DNA of 64,000 nt. Source: Euphorbia lathyris (taxonomy: Eukaryota > Streptophyta > Magnoliopsida > Malpighiales > Euphorbiaceae). This document shows positions 23,268-36,000 of this stretch, piece by piece. The position numbers and the translations under genes are program-made. The notes below the pieces were generated by a model. That model worked only from the letters and a program-made list of their open reading frames with translations, was not told the origin of the DNA and did no database searches. Every line of letters begins with the position of its first letter. Positions within the stretch are counted from its first letter, which is position 1. The DNA lies in contig NC_088917.1 of assembly GCF_963576675.1 (NCBI RefSeq), positions 79,842,610 to 79,906,609 on the forward strand, given 5' to 3'.

Positions 23268-24837
23268 TCGTTAAATCCGTTATTTCATATATGAAAATAT
23301 AGAAGTTTTCAATAGGATTGAATAAATATTTATGGTTAGGATTAATTGACAAATAGTGTTGATTGATTAATTCTAAAGATAAATAAAGTTTTGATTAATT
23401 GTTAATTAAAACTGATTATGCTTATGTTCCTAATTATTTCGGTTGATAATCATTATAACAAAATCTATTAGTTTTATAGTTAGGTTGATAAAATTAGTTT
23501 TATTAATTCTAAATGATAAAACGGAAATCTATTAGACTATCCTATTTCTGAAAACCGTTTTAAAATTGTTTTAGAATGTTTTCAGAAATCAATAGTTTTC
23601 TGTTTTGATTATCGAATGAAAATTCGTTTAAAAGTTTGTTTTTACCAAGTTGTAAATCAAAGCGTTAAATGAATTGAAATCAAAATAATTGGGACATGCA
23701 TAATTGAAGTTTTGTATGGTTATATTAATCTAAGAATTAATATAAAGATACAAAACGATTAGAAGTAAAATTGGATGAAATTAATTTGATAAGTTAATGT
23801 GATTAACATAAATATTACATAAATCAGTTATGTAATCAACCAATTAAATTTATTTAATTGAGTCTTTGCATGTTTGGAGTTATGGACATATTTGGACCCT
23901 CTTTTATTCTTTTGGTATTTTTGAAATAGGGCCTGCGCGTCCTGCCTTTCTACTATCTATTGTAATTTCTCTTCTCATCTGTTCCCTTCAATTTTCAATT
24001 GAAGTTTTCTTTAGCAGTATAGAAAATTAATGTGTAATTTTCAAGGCGCCATGGAGAAGACGGAGGACCTAAAGAGAAATATGTAATAGTTAGTATTTCC
24101 TTAGGTTTGCCCTTTTATTCCGTCTCTGGCTCGACGGAATAATTTAGATGATATGTCCATAACGCCAATGTATGTGTGAATGTATGTCTGATGTATGCTA
24201 AAGCAAATCAAGACTAAGTTAGATTATGAGACTTAAATAAAAATCCCTCATTAAAAAGTTAAGTAAATAAATAAGTTATTAAAATCGGTTGCCCCTCCCT
24301 AATATTATAATTCAGCCGGCAGTACTGGGGGCCTTTGGGTTGTTGGCAAAAGTCAAGCCCGGGGTCTTATGGTAACACCTGGATTATCGAAAATAGTTCT
24401 TTCATGAATATGGGGTAATACTTAAATTAGAGTATGACAATTGGTTGGCAAAAGTCATGTTGTTCATACACTAATGGGCAAAATGGTTGGGATTAATATG
24501 AATGACATATTAGTTACTAATGTGGTTAGTAACCCAATAACCTAGGAGTCACATTCGAGATGTGATTGATTGAATGAATCTACCTAACGAATGAGACTAG
24601 TTTGTTGGCTAAAGTTAAGGCGAAATCTCAGGAGTTAGGATCCTAGCTCACTAAAGGATTTGTGAAATTCTTCGAATTAATATGGAGGGTTATTAATTTG
24701 GCAAAATAGTGGGAGCAATCTGAAATAAATTAAAAGGCCTATAATTTTAGATTGTTATACCTTAGAACAAATGAATAACATACGTTTACTCTTTCTCACT
24801 CTCAGGTTTTGTTTAAACACTCACGCTCTTTAAAATC

Positions 24838-25785
24838 ATGACTAAAACCAATCTGCAAAACATCCTTACCGATAACAAATTGAATGGTTCAAACTTCACC
24901 GACTGGTTTTGTAACCTCAAAATTGTTTTGAAGTTCGAGAAAATTGGGTATGTACTTGATACACTGATACCCCCTATCCCGGAAGATGATGCTCCCATCG
25001 AGGAAATTGATGCTTACCAGAAGCACAAGGCTGATGATGATCATGCCGGTTGCATCATACTTGCATCGATGACGTCGGAATTACAAAGGCAATATGAGGA
25101 GATGGATGCCTATTCCGTCATCATGCACCTAAAGGAATTGTTTGGGAAACAGACCAGGTGCGAACGCTACGAGATATCCAAATTGCTATATCGTTTCCGG
25201 ATGCAAGAGGGCACATCAGTCATGACACATTGTGTCAAGATGATTGGCTACATTACCAAACTTTCTAGTATTGGATTTGTGATGGACAACGAATTAAGTG
25301 TAGACTTGATTCTTCAATCCCTCCCAGAGAGTTATTCATAGTTCATCATGAACTATCAGATGAATGACTTGCAAACCTCTCTTGAAGAGCTTGCAAATAT
25401 GCTCAAGTCAGTTGAGCCCAATATAAAGAAAGACAAGGCAATACCGGCTATTGTCATAGAGGGATCAAAGAACAGGAAAGGGAATTCTCCCAATCCTAAA
25501 TATCCCAAGAAAGGTAAAGGAGCCATGCCCACTAAAGTTAAGGGAAAGGAAGTGAAGAAGCCCAAAAGAAAGTGCCACTATTATGGTGACGTGGGGAATT
25601 GGAAAAGAAACTGTTTGGTGTACCTAGCTACCCTCAAGAAGGGAAAAGCCGGTACTCTAACATCTGGTATGTTCTATATTACGATAAAGAACAAACGTTG
25701 CGATTTTTATAGAGATGGGATTTTCTATTTTTCAGGAATATCACAAAATGGGATTTATGTGTTAGATTTCTGTTTTCGCAATTGA
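24838..25785 (+). pseudogene. Element F gag and remnant of protease region
   Basis: The ATG at 24838 opens a copia gag (KLNGSNFTDWF, LKELFGKQTRCERYE, LQSLPESY). A TAG at 25339 interrupts it and the same frame resumes at once. The zinc knuckle (about 25574-25616) reads C-H-Y-Y-G and G-N-W-K-R-N-C: the second Cys is Tyr and the His is Asn, so it cannot bind zinc normally. The text then jumps from a TSG motif directly to the segment that normally lies well after the protease. The protease catalytic D-T/S-G is therefore deleted. Confidence 0.85.
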
Positions 25786-25901
25786 TACCAAAAGACATGA
25801 GCTAGATAATTCAACTTGCTTGTGGGATTGTCATATAAACAAGAGACGCATGCTGAAAGCTTCATTCAGATGGGCTTATAGATTCAATTGATTCGGAATC
25901 A

Positions 25902-28451
25902 TTGGAAACATGCGAATCATGTTTAAAAGGTAAAATGACAAAGACACCCTTTAGCAATAAAGGTGAGCGTGTATCAGACACTCTAGGACTCATTCATTCA
26001 GATGTATGCGGTCCTATGTCAGTCCAAGCAAGAGGAGGATTAAGATACTTCATTAGCTTCATAGATGACCATACTCGATATGGTTACATCTACTTGATGA
26101 GGCACGAATCAGAAGCCTTTGACAAGTTCAAATGCTTCAAGAATGAAGTAGAAAATCAATTAGGAAAGAAAATAAAGACGCTTCGATCTGATCGAGGTGG
26201 CGAATATCTTTCAGATGATTTTCTGAATTATCTAACTGAATGTGGGATATGCTCGCAATGGACACCTCCTTGTACACCACAACACAATGGTGTATCCGAG
26301 AGGAGAAACCGTACCCTATTAGATATGGTACGGTCCATGATGAGCATGGCCTTACTTCCAAAGATGTTCTGGGGCTATGCCTTAGAAACCGCCCTCTTCA
26401 CCCTAAATCGAGTACCAACTAAATCCGCTAGTTCCACACCGTATGAATTGTTCGTTGGTAGGAAACCTGTGTTCTCATTTATGAGAGTATGGGGTTGTTC
26501 GGCATATGTTAAACGCATTGCGTCCGACAAATTAGATTCTAAATCTGATAAATGTTTCTTCATTGGATATCCTAAAGAGACCGTAGGGTATTACTTCTAT
26601 CATCCAGATGATCAGAAAGTAATAGTATCCAGATACGCAACCTTCTTAGAGAAAGAGTTTCTCGAAGAAACACAAAAGGGAAGCGTGATTGAACTCGATG
26701 AAGTTCAAGAGGAAGAGACGCCGGCTGAAACAACAGAAGCGGTTGAAGTACCCGAAGAAGTCCCATTAGATGAGACTCTAGTGGCACCTATTCGTAGATC
26801 ACGAAGAGTTCGTGAACTCCCAGTTAGATATGGTTTTCTAGTGGGAGATGATGACGAGGTTCCCGTGTTAGACGACGAACCCGAAAACTACGAAGAGGCT
26901 CTTACTAGTCCAGATTCTAAAGCATGGCTTGAGGCCATGGATTCTGAAATGGATTCCATATATACTAACCAAGTGTGGACTTTGGTTGATCCACCCGAGG
27001 GGATAAAACCCAATGGGTGCAGGTGGATCTTCAAAAGAAAGACTGACATGGATGGAAAGGTTAGCACCTACAAAGCTAGGTTGGTAGCGAAAGGATATCG
27101 TCAAAAACAAGGCGTTGATTATGACGAAACCTTCTCTCCCGTTGCTATGTCCAAATCAATCAGAATCATGCTTGCAATTGCCGCTCATTTTGATTATGAG
27201 ATTTGGCAAATGGATGTGAAAACAGCTTTCCTAAACGGAAACCTGCTTGAGGATGTATACATAATGCAACCTGAAGGTTTCATATCAAAGGATGCAAATA
27301 AAGTTTGCAAACTTCAGAGATCCATTTATGGACTCAAGCAAGCATCTAGAAGCTGGAATAAGCGTTTTGACGAAACCATAAAACAATTTGGTTTCGAACA
27401 AAATTGCGAGGAAGCTTGCATTTACAAGAAAGCAAGTGGGAGCTCTATAGCATTTCTCATACTATATTTGGACGATATACTGTTAATGGGAAATGACATT
27501 GCTCTATTACAATCGGTGAAAGTTTGGTTATCCGGTAACTTCTCAATGAAAGACCTTGGTGAAGCAGCCTATATACTTGGTATAAAGATCTATAGAGATA
27601 GATCGCGTAGACTGCTTGGTCTTTCACAGGCTACATACATTGAAAAGGTGCTAAATCGGTTTAGCATGCTTGAATCGAAACGAGGTAACTTACCCATGGT
27701 GCATGGAGTGAAGTTAAACAATCATCAATGTCCTAAAACTGATGATGACAAACGACGCATGGCTGTAGTCCCGTATGCCAGCGCGATCGGTTCGATTATA
27801 TATGCTATGCTATGCACTAGACCTGACGTAGCGTTCACGTTATCAGTAACGAGTCGTTAGCAAGGGAATCCGGGAGACGAGCATTGGATTGTCGTCAAGA
27901 ACATTCTTAAGTACTTGAGAAGGACTAAAGATATGTTCCTAGTGTACGGAGAAGGAGATCTGAAAATACAAGGATTTTCAGACGCTAGTCATCTCACAGA
28001 TGAGAATGATTTTAAATCCCAATCAGGATACCTGTTTATCCTAAATGGGGGCGCGGTCAGTTGGAAAAGTTCCAAGCAGGGAAGCGTAGCTTTCTCTATG
28101 ACCGAGTCAGAGTACATCGCTGCTGCGGAAGCAGCAAAGGAAGCAATTTGGATTAGAAAGTTCATTACAGAACTAGGAGTGGTGCCTGACATTGTCAATC
28201 CCATTACTCTGTACTGTGATAACAATGGAGCCATTGCGCAAGCAAAGGAACCACGGTCTCATAATGCATCCAAACACTACCTAAAGCGATACCACATCAT
28301 TAGAGAGATTGTGGCTAGAGGAGATGTGAGAATAGAAAGAGTACCTACAGAGGACAACGTTGCAGATCCGTTGACAAAGCCTTTAACCCAGAAAGTACAT
28401 GATCGTCATTTAACTTCTACTGGGATAAGTTTTAGAAACAATTGGCTTTAG
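25902..28451 (+). pseudogene. Element F pol: integrase, RT and RNase H
   Basis: The frame starts in the integrase zinc region (CESCLKGKMTK). It continues with the catalytic core (HSDVCGP, SDRGGEYLS, NGVSERRNRTLLD), the linker, RT (WQMDVKTAFLNG, YGLKQASRSWNKRF, YLDDILLMGND) and RNase H (SDASHLTD, ESEYIAAAEAAKEA). One TAG at 27858 separates RT from RNase H in the same frame. Upstream, 25786-25901 holds a frameshifted remnant of the pre-integrase zinc domain. Apart from these breaks, pol is well preserved over about 830 codons. Confidence 0.88.
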
Positions 28452-28465
28452 TCCAAGTGGGAGTA
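28451..28465 (+). promoter_or_regulatory. Element F polypurine tract
   Basis: GTCCAAGTGGGAGTA abuts the 3' LTR and contains the AAGTGGGAG core usual in plant copia elements. Confidence 0.85.
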
Positions 28466-30531
28466 TGTTGGGGTTTTGTGTCTTATAGTCAATTGTTGCA
28501 GGATAAAAACTTATTGTAAATGAATTGTTCTTTATATCATTTGTTTTAATGAGATATATGTTTTATAACTATATAAAGGCAATCCCTTTTAAGCACTAAA
28601 TAAAGTCTAATAAAAGGAAATCTGTAAGTTTGTTTAAAGTGATTATAAAGTGTTCATACAAGCATGAAGTGAGACAAAACTTTATAATAAACTAATAAAC
28701 TTAAAACCACCCCAAGTCAAGTGATATATTTAGGATTGATATATCACAGTTGAGACTTGTATGTAACAATGTCTTCTGTCCGACAGAAAGCTGATCTCAC
28801 AAGCTTCACATATATAGATATCTGGACAGTTACATAGATCCGGTGAAACGTTGTTCATTAGGATTGGGGATCCGACTTGAGATAACAGGATGGGTAGATT
28901 CATCCTTGTCACCTGTTCATCTCATTGGTATTAATAGGTATAACTAATCCTCAGACTCAAAGGAATGTTAATTGGTCATCCTGAATTACTGAATGTGAGA
29001 CTTTGATCGCGTGGTCCCACGATCCTTAACAGAGATGACTCTGGGGTGTGAACTGCAAAGGTTGGGTGTCACAGGAGGTAATGTCAGGGTAGTTATACAT
29101 TGGATTGAGCATTTATCACTCCCGATGAATGGGAGATACATCCAAGGATCGTTTGTGGAAGACTCGACTCTAAACCCTTGCAAGGTGATAGCTTAAGAGT
29201 AGAAATTCGGATTTCACTTAACCTATCTTTTGAGTTGACTCGGCCAATAACAAGTAAAATGAACGTCTCGTTATATGTGACTTGACATTACCCACATAAG
29301 ATTCAGTTCAAGGATGTAGTTGATAAAGGAACGTATTATACCGTAACTAATACGGAAGGGTTAACGGCAGAATCAACCTGTCTTCTTAACGGACTCTAGG
29401 GGAATGATTACGGACATGCCGATAACATGCTCTGTTCATCATTCCGTTATGCAAGGATTAAATATAATTCTTGAAGAAATTAATTTAGTAGTTGCATACG
29501 GCCAGAAGTAGTAAGGACCTAATGCATCACACATAAGACTTGGAACCAAAAAGAGAGATGAATGTGATTAATAGATGGAAGCCCAATTAAGCCCAGTAAG
29601 GCCCAAATACTAGGAGGGGCCCGAAATTTATATATATATTAGGAAGGAATTAATTTATTCCACTCTTCCTAATTTGATTAGGATTGTGAAATTAAATTAA
29701 TTAAGAGATAATCAAGTTAGGAGTTTTAATTAGATTAATATACTCCTATTATTATCTAACTAGGTTATTCATTATTAACCTTAATTATATTAGATATATA
29801 GTAGGATAATAATTAGAAATCCTATTCCGAATTGGATTCCTATTAAGTAACCTATTCCTATCTAACTAGGGTTTAGATACAAACAAATATATATACCCCT
29901 CCTACATGTGAATTTCGACCTAAGCCTGTACCCTCCCCTAAAGTGATTTTCGAAATTGCTTAATTAGACAGAGAAAAGAATTCCCATCCCCAAGTTCGTG
30001 GACAAGAATTCATTCGGCATTCCATCGATTGATTAATTTAATTCATCCCTCTTTCTCCTTGATCTTGTGTTGGTTAATTAGAGGTAATCTATTTTGGTTA
30101 CATCTCATAAGGGTTGATTCTAATTTAACCTCACCGTGTTCACGAAAGAAGAAAAACAATCAAAAGGGAGAAATTCGTTTTTCTTCGCCTACATCAGGTC
30201 AATTCACTATTTCGAGGATTCCCGGAGATTGAACCGTCGGATCGTCGCGATGTTTGGACAGTAGCTTCTAGACATAGTCTTCTACGTTTCCACCGAAGGG
30301 ATTGTCGTTCGGAGGTCTGAAAGGTCTGTTTCGAATAGGGGCAGATTGGTAAACAGTTTACATCTCCTTTGAAGTTGTGGGCACTTCGTTTGCAACGGTA
30401 GATTGATCATCGAAAGGTATATCTTCTTATCCCTCCTTATATGAAATAACGATTAACGGATCCTATGGTTAAAAGGAAGTAGGCTAAAATTTTTATATTT
30501 CCGCTGCTATACCTTAGCCCTATTTCCAACA
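28466..30531 (+). repeat. Element F 3' LTR
   Basis: It matches 21181-23252 along the full length. Differences include a 4-base deletion near 29294 and a shorter TA run near 29631. Confidence 0.95.
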
Positions 30532-30536
30532 CTTAC

Positions 30537-31963
30537 TCCTTATAACAAGGCTCCTCCCACTCCACAAATACAGGCTAGAGGATATTGCGAGTTCCACAGT
30601 AATTATGGGCATACTATTGAAAACTGTGAGAGGTTGAAGCACGAGATCCAAGATTTAATCGAGGAAAAGAAGATAGATGATCCTTCGTCAGTGAACCCTT
30701 CCACTAGGCGTAATCCATTGCCTAATCATAGGGTGAGCATGATCGAAGTTGGTCTGAAAGAAAGTGTAGTGATGGAATCTTTCGAGGAAGGCGAAGAGGA
30801 GTTGTTGGACTCCGACGAAAAGAACAATGTAGGAAATGGTATATATGTGTCCTTCCTTGGCGAGGAACAGGAGGATGAACCGATGGATGAAGGATTGGAC
30901 GGTGGAGTACCGTATGATGAAGATAGTGCTGAAGAGACCGGGGAAGGGTCGTCTCGAACTATTGTGCCGGAATTGGGTCTGTTTAGTGGTGGAGGGAATC
31001 CCGATGTGCACTTGCGTGAATATATGCACGATATGTTTGTTGAATCCTTTGGGGTGGACAAGATTGCTCAGTGGTTCCACCATTCGCTGATAGGCGAGCC
31101 TTTGGGGTGGTTCCACTCATTACCTAACTCTTGCAAGCATGATTGGGACCGATTGTCAGATTTATTCCTAGAAAAATACCAAAGAACTGAGGACAGGACT
31201 GCAGAATGCTTCGCGATGTAGATCGGACCTATCAAGCGTCCGCTACCGAGGGTCAGTAAGTATAATGGAAACAAAGATCCGATGGAACAACTTCACTTCT
31301 ACTTGTCGGCCATGGGGCCTTTGGGTTTTAAGGAAGAAGAGATCACCAGCTTGTTCTGTAATTCGCTGATAGGTGAGCCGTTGATGTGGTACATGTCACT
31401 TCCGATGTATGTCAAGACCGATTGGGCGGCAATGAGGAAGAGGTTTATGAAAGAGTATACGGTATGGATGCTGGTGGAGCAAACCCGGGACTCACCCTCT
31501 TATGAAACACCCGAGGCAGTATTGGCAATGCCTAGGTATGGTGGATACCAGGATCCTATTGAGCATGCAAGGTTATTCCGCAACCATATGTACGACGCCG
31601 GGCTCCCGCAATGTGAATTACATGAACATTTCCCGGAAACATTAACGGGAGAAGCCTTGTTGTGGCACCAAGGACTATCAGAGGAGGAAATGGGTCATTG
31701 GGTACCGCTTAGGAGTGCCTTTGTGGCGAGATATGAGATGTATGTTCCATGGACGAGATCCCTGGAAGATCTGGATAGGATCAGGCAATTTCCCAAGGAA
31801 CTATTCGTGTGCTAGGAGGTGGAGGCACCATTATGAGCAGTGTCAGGAAACAATGAGTGATAAGGTGCAGCTTATGTGCATACAGAGAGGTGCAATTCTG
31901 CTGGCGGCAAGAAGGATGAGTAGAGTATCCCTCAGGGATTATGATGATTTGATAGGCTAGGCT
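30537..31963 (+). pseudogene. Element E gag, second part: zinc knuckle plus three capsid-like modules
   Basis: After F the frame resumes with a Tat-type knuckle (C-x2-H-x4-H-x4-C near 30580-30630, then LKHEIQDLI) and an acidic linker. Three capsid-N-like modules follow. Module 2 (about 30960-31200): GNPDVHLREY, HHSLIGEPLGWFHSLP, WDRLSDLFLEKY. Module 3 (about 31222-31470): YNGNKDPMEQL, CNSLIGEPLMWYMSLP, WAAMRKRFMKEY. Module 4 (about 31530-31750): YGGYQDPIEHARLF, PETLTGEALLWHQGL, WVPLRSAFVARY. A capsid-C-like part follows module 4 (RRWRHHYEQCQ). A stop at 31219 and a frameshift near 31800 break the frame. Extra capsid modules after the knuckle are not the usual Tat gag layout. Confidence 0.7.
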
Positions 31964-33082
31964 TTGTATGGATCGGCGGATCCCTTTTATCTGAATCTGA
32001 ACGTTCCTCACGTTATGGATCTAATGATTGTGGACATTTGGGAAAGTTCTTCGGATGAGGAGGATGCTAATCGGAGGATTCTTACCAATATTTGGGATGA
32101 ATCTGAGGATGAGCTGGAAATCGCCGTGATGACAAGATCAGGTCGAATGGCCAAAGGAAAGGCACCTATGGTTGAAACTGAGATAGGGGAAGGATCGGCT
32201 CCCAAGCCATATGACCAAGTTCTCGAGCAGTTGAAGAAAACACAAGGTAAGTCCACGGTGTGGGAAGTTTTATGCCATTCTAAGTACCATCGTGAAAATC
32301 TGATGAAAGAGCTGCAGAATTTGGTTATTTCTACCGATACTGAGCCAGTAGCGTTAGTGGGGGAATTTATGGCTCGAAAGAAAACCGAAATCACGTTTAC
32401 TGACGAGGATCTCCCAGAAGAGGGGAAGGCTCACAACAAGCCTTTGTACATCTGAGCTGAAATTAATGGGAAGAAGACTAGCTGTGTGATGGTCGATGAT
32501 GGATCGGCCATTAATGTTTGCCCGCTGAAACTCTTGTCGAAATTGGGAGTAGAAAGCGGAGACCTGACGGCCTCGGAAACTATGATCAGGGCTTATGATG
32601 ATAGTCATAGGCACATCGAAGGAGTTTTTAAGGCCAAGCTGAAAGTGGGGTCGCTTGAGGAAGAAACAGAGTTCACGGTGCTGGATATCTCGGTAACATT
32701 TGCTGTATTGTTGGGACGCCCATGGTTCCACAAGTTGGGAGGTGTGCCCTCCACGCTCCACCAAATGATCAAATTCCCCTTCGGGGAGGAGATAGTGACG
32801 ATCAGAGCGGAAAAATTAAGCTCGGTGGCGGCATTGGGAATTGAGCCTCAGATTTTCTCCGGATTCTAAGTTTCTGGGATTTACGAGTCTAGCATGACCA
32901 CCGATGTGGTGAAAATGATGAAAGGAGGCTTCATCCCTGGTATGGGCTTGGGAGCACACCATCAAGGGTTGCCAGAATTTCTAGACTTCAAGAGTCAGAA
33001 AACCCGGAGGGGTTTATGACATGAACAGGGGGGTCCGTCTAACACGAGTAGTGAGGGAAAAGTAGGCCTAAGGAAGTATTTC
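31964..33082 (+). pseudogene. Element E protease and G-patch-like segment
   Basis: A linker with acidic and basic patches (to 32452) precedes an aspartic protease at 32486-32869 with the Tat-type active site VDDGSA and the flap-side LLGRPWF. After it comes a short G-patch-like motif (GGFIPGMGLGAHHQGL, about 32920-32970), also typical between protease and RT in this lineage. Stops at 32453, 32867 and 33018 lie in one continuous frame, the frame also used by RT. Decay here is by point mutation, not indels. Confidence 0.8.
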
Positions 33083-36000
33083 GTGAATGAGGGGCATGTA
33101 AAGGTTTATTCAGGAACCCCTGAGTCATGGACTAGCACCGAAGGAAAGATTCTGCCAGGTTTTGAGATCTTCAATGATGTGACTGACTGGGGCAAAGGAA
33201 AGGCAAGCTGCTTCGTCGAGGAGATTATGGTATTAGATTTGAATGCCGAGGAGCAGGTCATCACTATTGAGGCCATTGTGGGAGCAGTGGATGAGCCCAG
33301 TACCTCCAAAGCTTATGAGAAACCCGAGAACCCTGATGATGAAAATTGTATTACTACTTTAATTGAATCTGATGATGTACTCGCCAATACTATCAATGAA
33401 ATGAATTCTGATTTTGCTTACTTGCTTGATGTTGATCGTGATCATTCCATGCATTGTCATTCATATAACATGCCTACATTTGAAATCAACGCAATAGAAA
33501 TGTCAACTTTCAATCTTGGCACGGATGAAAATCCTAAACTTATACAAATTGCTCAAGAATTAACTATTGAAGAGAGGAAAGAATTTGAGAGAATAATTAA
33601 AAAATACGAAATAGTGTTTGCTTGGACATACGAAGACATGCCAGGAATTGATCAATCAATCGTAACTCACCATATTCTAACATACCCCGAAGCGAAGCCC
33701 GTAAAGCAAAAGCTTTGACGCATGAGACCGGAATGGGCAGATAAGATCAGAAAGGAAGTGAAGAAGCAGTTAAAAGCAGGGTTTATCGAAGTAATCGACT
33801 ATCCCCCTTGGGTCACAAATGTAGTGCCCATCGCAAAGAAGGATGGCAAAGTGAGAATGTGCGTCGATTATAGATATCTTAACAAAGCGTGCCCAAAAGA
33901 TGAATTCGCATTGCCTCATATTGACGTGTTGATTGACAGTGCAGCATCGAGCGTCTTACACACGAATGTGGACGGTTTCATGGGCTACATGCAAGTTCAG
34001 ATGGCCGAGAAACACAAAGCAAAAACCTCGTTCACAACTGAGTGGGGAACATACTGCTACAGGGTGATGCCGTTTGGTTTGAAAAATGCCGGGGCAACTT
34101 ACCAGCGAATGGCTACAGCACTGTTCCATGATATGATACACAAGGAGGTAGAAGTTTATGTGGATGACATGATGGTCAAATCGGAGACAAGAGAGGGGCA
34201 TTTCGCTGCACTCGAGAAGTTTTTGGCCCGAATTGCGGAATTCAAACTAAGGTTGAATCCGAAGAAGTGCTTCTTCGGCGTTTCATCGGGGAAAATCTTA
34301 GGCTTTGTAATCGGAAATAAGGTAATTGAGGTAGATCCCGACAAAGTGAAGGCCATACGGGAAATGCCGATGCCAAAAAGTGAGAAAGAGGTGAGAGGAT
34401 TTCTGGGGCAGGTTCAGTATATCAGTCGGTTCATAGCAAGACTCACCGCAATCTGCGAGCCAATCTTCAAGTTGCAACAGAAAGATCAACCCATGATTTG
34501 GAATGATAAGTGTCAGCAAGCTTTAGAGAATGTCTGGAACTACTTGTCTAATCCGCCAGTTCTGAGACCGCCTAAACTGGGAAAACCTCTTCTCCTCTAT
34601 GTGGCGATCGAGGAGCGATCTATTGGGGCAATGTTGGCCCAAGAAGGAGACACTGGTGTGGAGCACGCGGTGTATTATCTGAGTAAGAAGTTCCTAGAAT
34701 ACGAGCTTAAGTATAACATGATCGAAAAGACGTGCGTGGCAGTAGTATGGTTGACGAAGAAACTACGACACTATTTTCAATCATATAAAGTAATCATTAT
34801 TTCCCGGATGGACCCCGTGAAGTATATGTATCGAACTCCGTCCTTAACAGGGAAGCTAGCCCGATGGTTGTTGCTTTTATCCGAATTTGATATTGAATAT
34901 GTAACGAAGAAGGTTATCAATGGGAGGACCGTAGCAGAGTTCCTGGCCAACCAACCTCTAAACGCAAAAGAGGAAGAGCTAAATTATGATTTCCCCGATG
35001 AGCACTTGAACGCAATAGAAGTTATACCGTGGAAAATGTTCTTCGATGGAGCGGTTAATTCGAATGGAGCCAGAGTTGGAGTACTACTTATCTCACCGGA
35101 GGGAGAAAGGATCCTGATGGCCAAGAAGTTATCTTTCCCTCTCACCAATAATATGGTCGAATATGAAGTGTGCATCTATGGGTTGGAGTCGTTAGCAGCA
35201 CTGGGAGCATCGTATATTGAAATCTGGGGCGACTCGAAACTGATCATCGAACATGCACAAGGAAACTGGGAAGTGAGGGAGGAAAGGTTAGGTCTATACC
35301 TAGTCCAGCTAGAAGGGTTGGAACAAAGATTCAAGGAATGTCGTTTTTATCATATCCCTCGAGCACAAAACCAGGCAGCGGATGCTTTGGCCACCTTGGT
35401 GTCAGTTTGGGACAACCCTCGGAACCTTGCCTCGAAGCCGTTGGTATTGAAGAGATCTCACAAACCCTGTTATGAAGATGTAATGCTGTTAGGGGCAGAT
35501 GAAAAGCCGTGGTATTTTGATATCGTGAACTTCATGAAGAATGAAACATACCCGGCAGAGTCGGAACTGAGGGATCAAGCTGTGATTAGAAGGTTAGCTC
35601 AGCAGTTCGTCATCCACAATGACTTGCTTTATAAAAGGCACATCGATGGGTTACAATTGAAGTGCTTAGGTGCGGGAGAAGCCCGCGAGGCTATGGAATC
35701 AGTACATTCGGGAATTTGTGGGGCCCATATGGGAGGAGCGGTGTTAGTAAAGAAAATCATAAAGCAAGGCTTCTATTGGCTCACCATGGAAAAAGATTGT
35801 AACGATTATGCGAAGAAATGCCACGATTGTCAAATCCACGGAGATTGTAGTCATTTACCAGCCATGGAATTGCATGTATTAGCACCTATTTGGCCATTTG
35901 CAGCTTGGGGCATTGATATCGTTGGAGAGGTGAGGCCCAATGCTTCGAATGGGCACAAATTTATTGCAGTCGCCATTGATTACTTCACCAAGTGGGTAGA

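Larger units (their letters stand above)
21181..30531 (+). mobile_element. Element F: Ty1/copia retrotransposon
   Basis: LTRs lie at 21181-23252 (2072 bp) and 28466-30531 (2066 bp), with identical TSDs CTTAC (21176-21180 and 30532-30536). The internal part gives gag, then integrase before RT and RNase H, the copia order. The LTRs differ at roughly 20-25 positions by eye (about 1 percent), making this one of the youngest insertions. It lies in gag of E. The solo LTR at 54670-56703 belongs to the same family. Confidence 0.95.

Noticed and set aside
32867..33083. Possible Ogre-type intron between protease and RT of E
   Set aside because: The frame is continuous through this stretch with only point stops, and the G-patch-like motif is readable inside it, so an intron is not needed to explain it.
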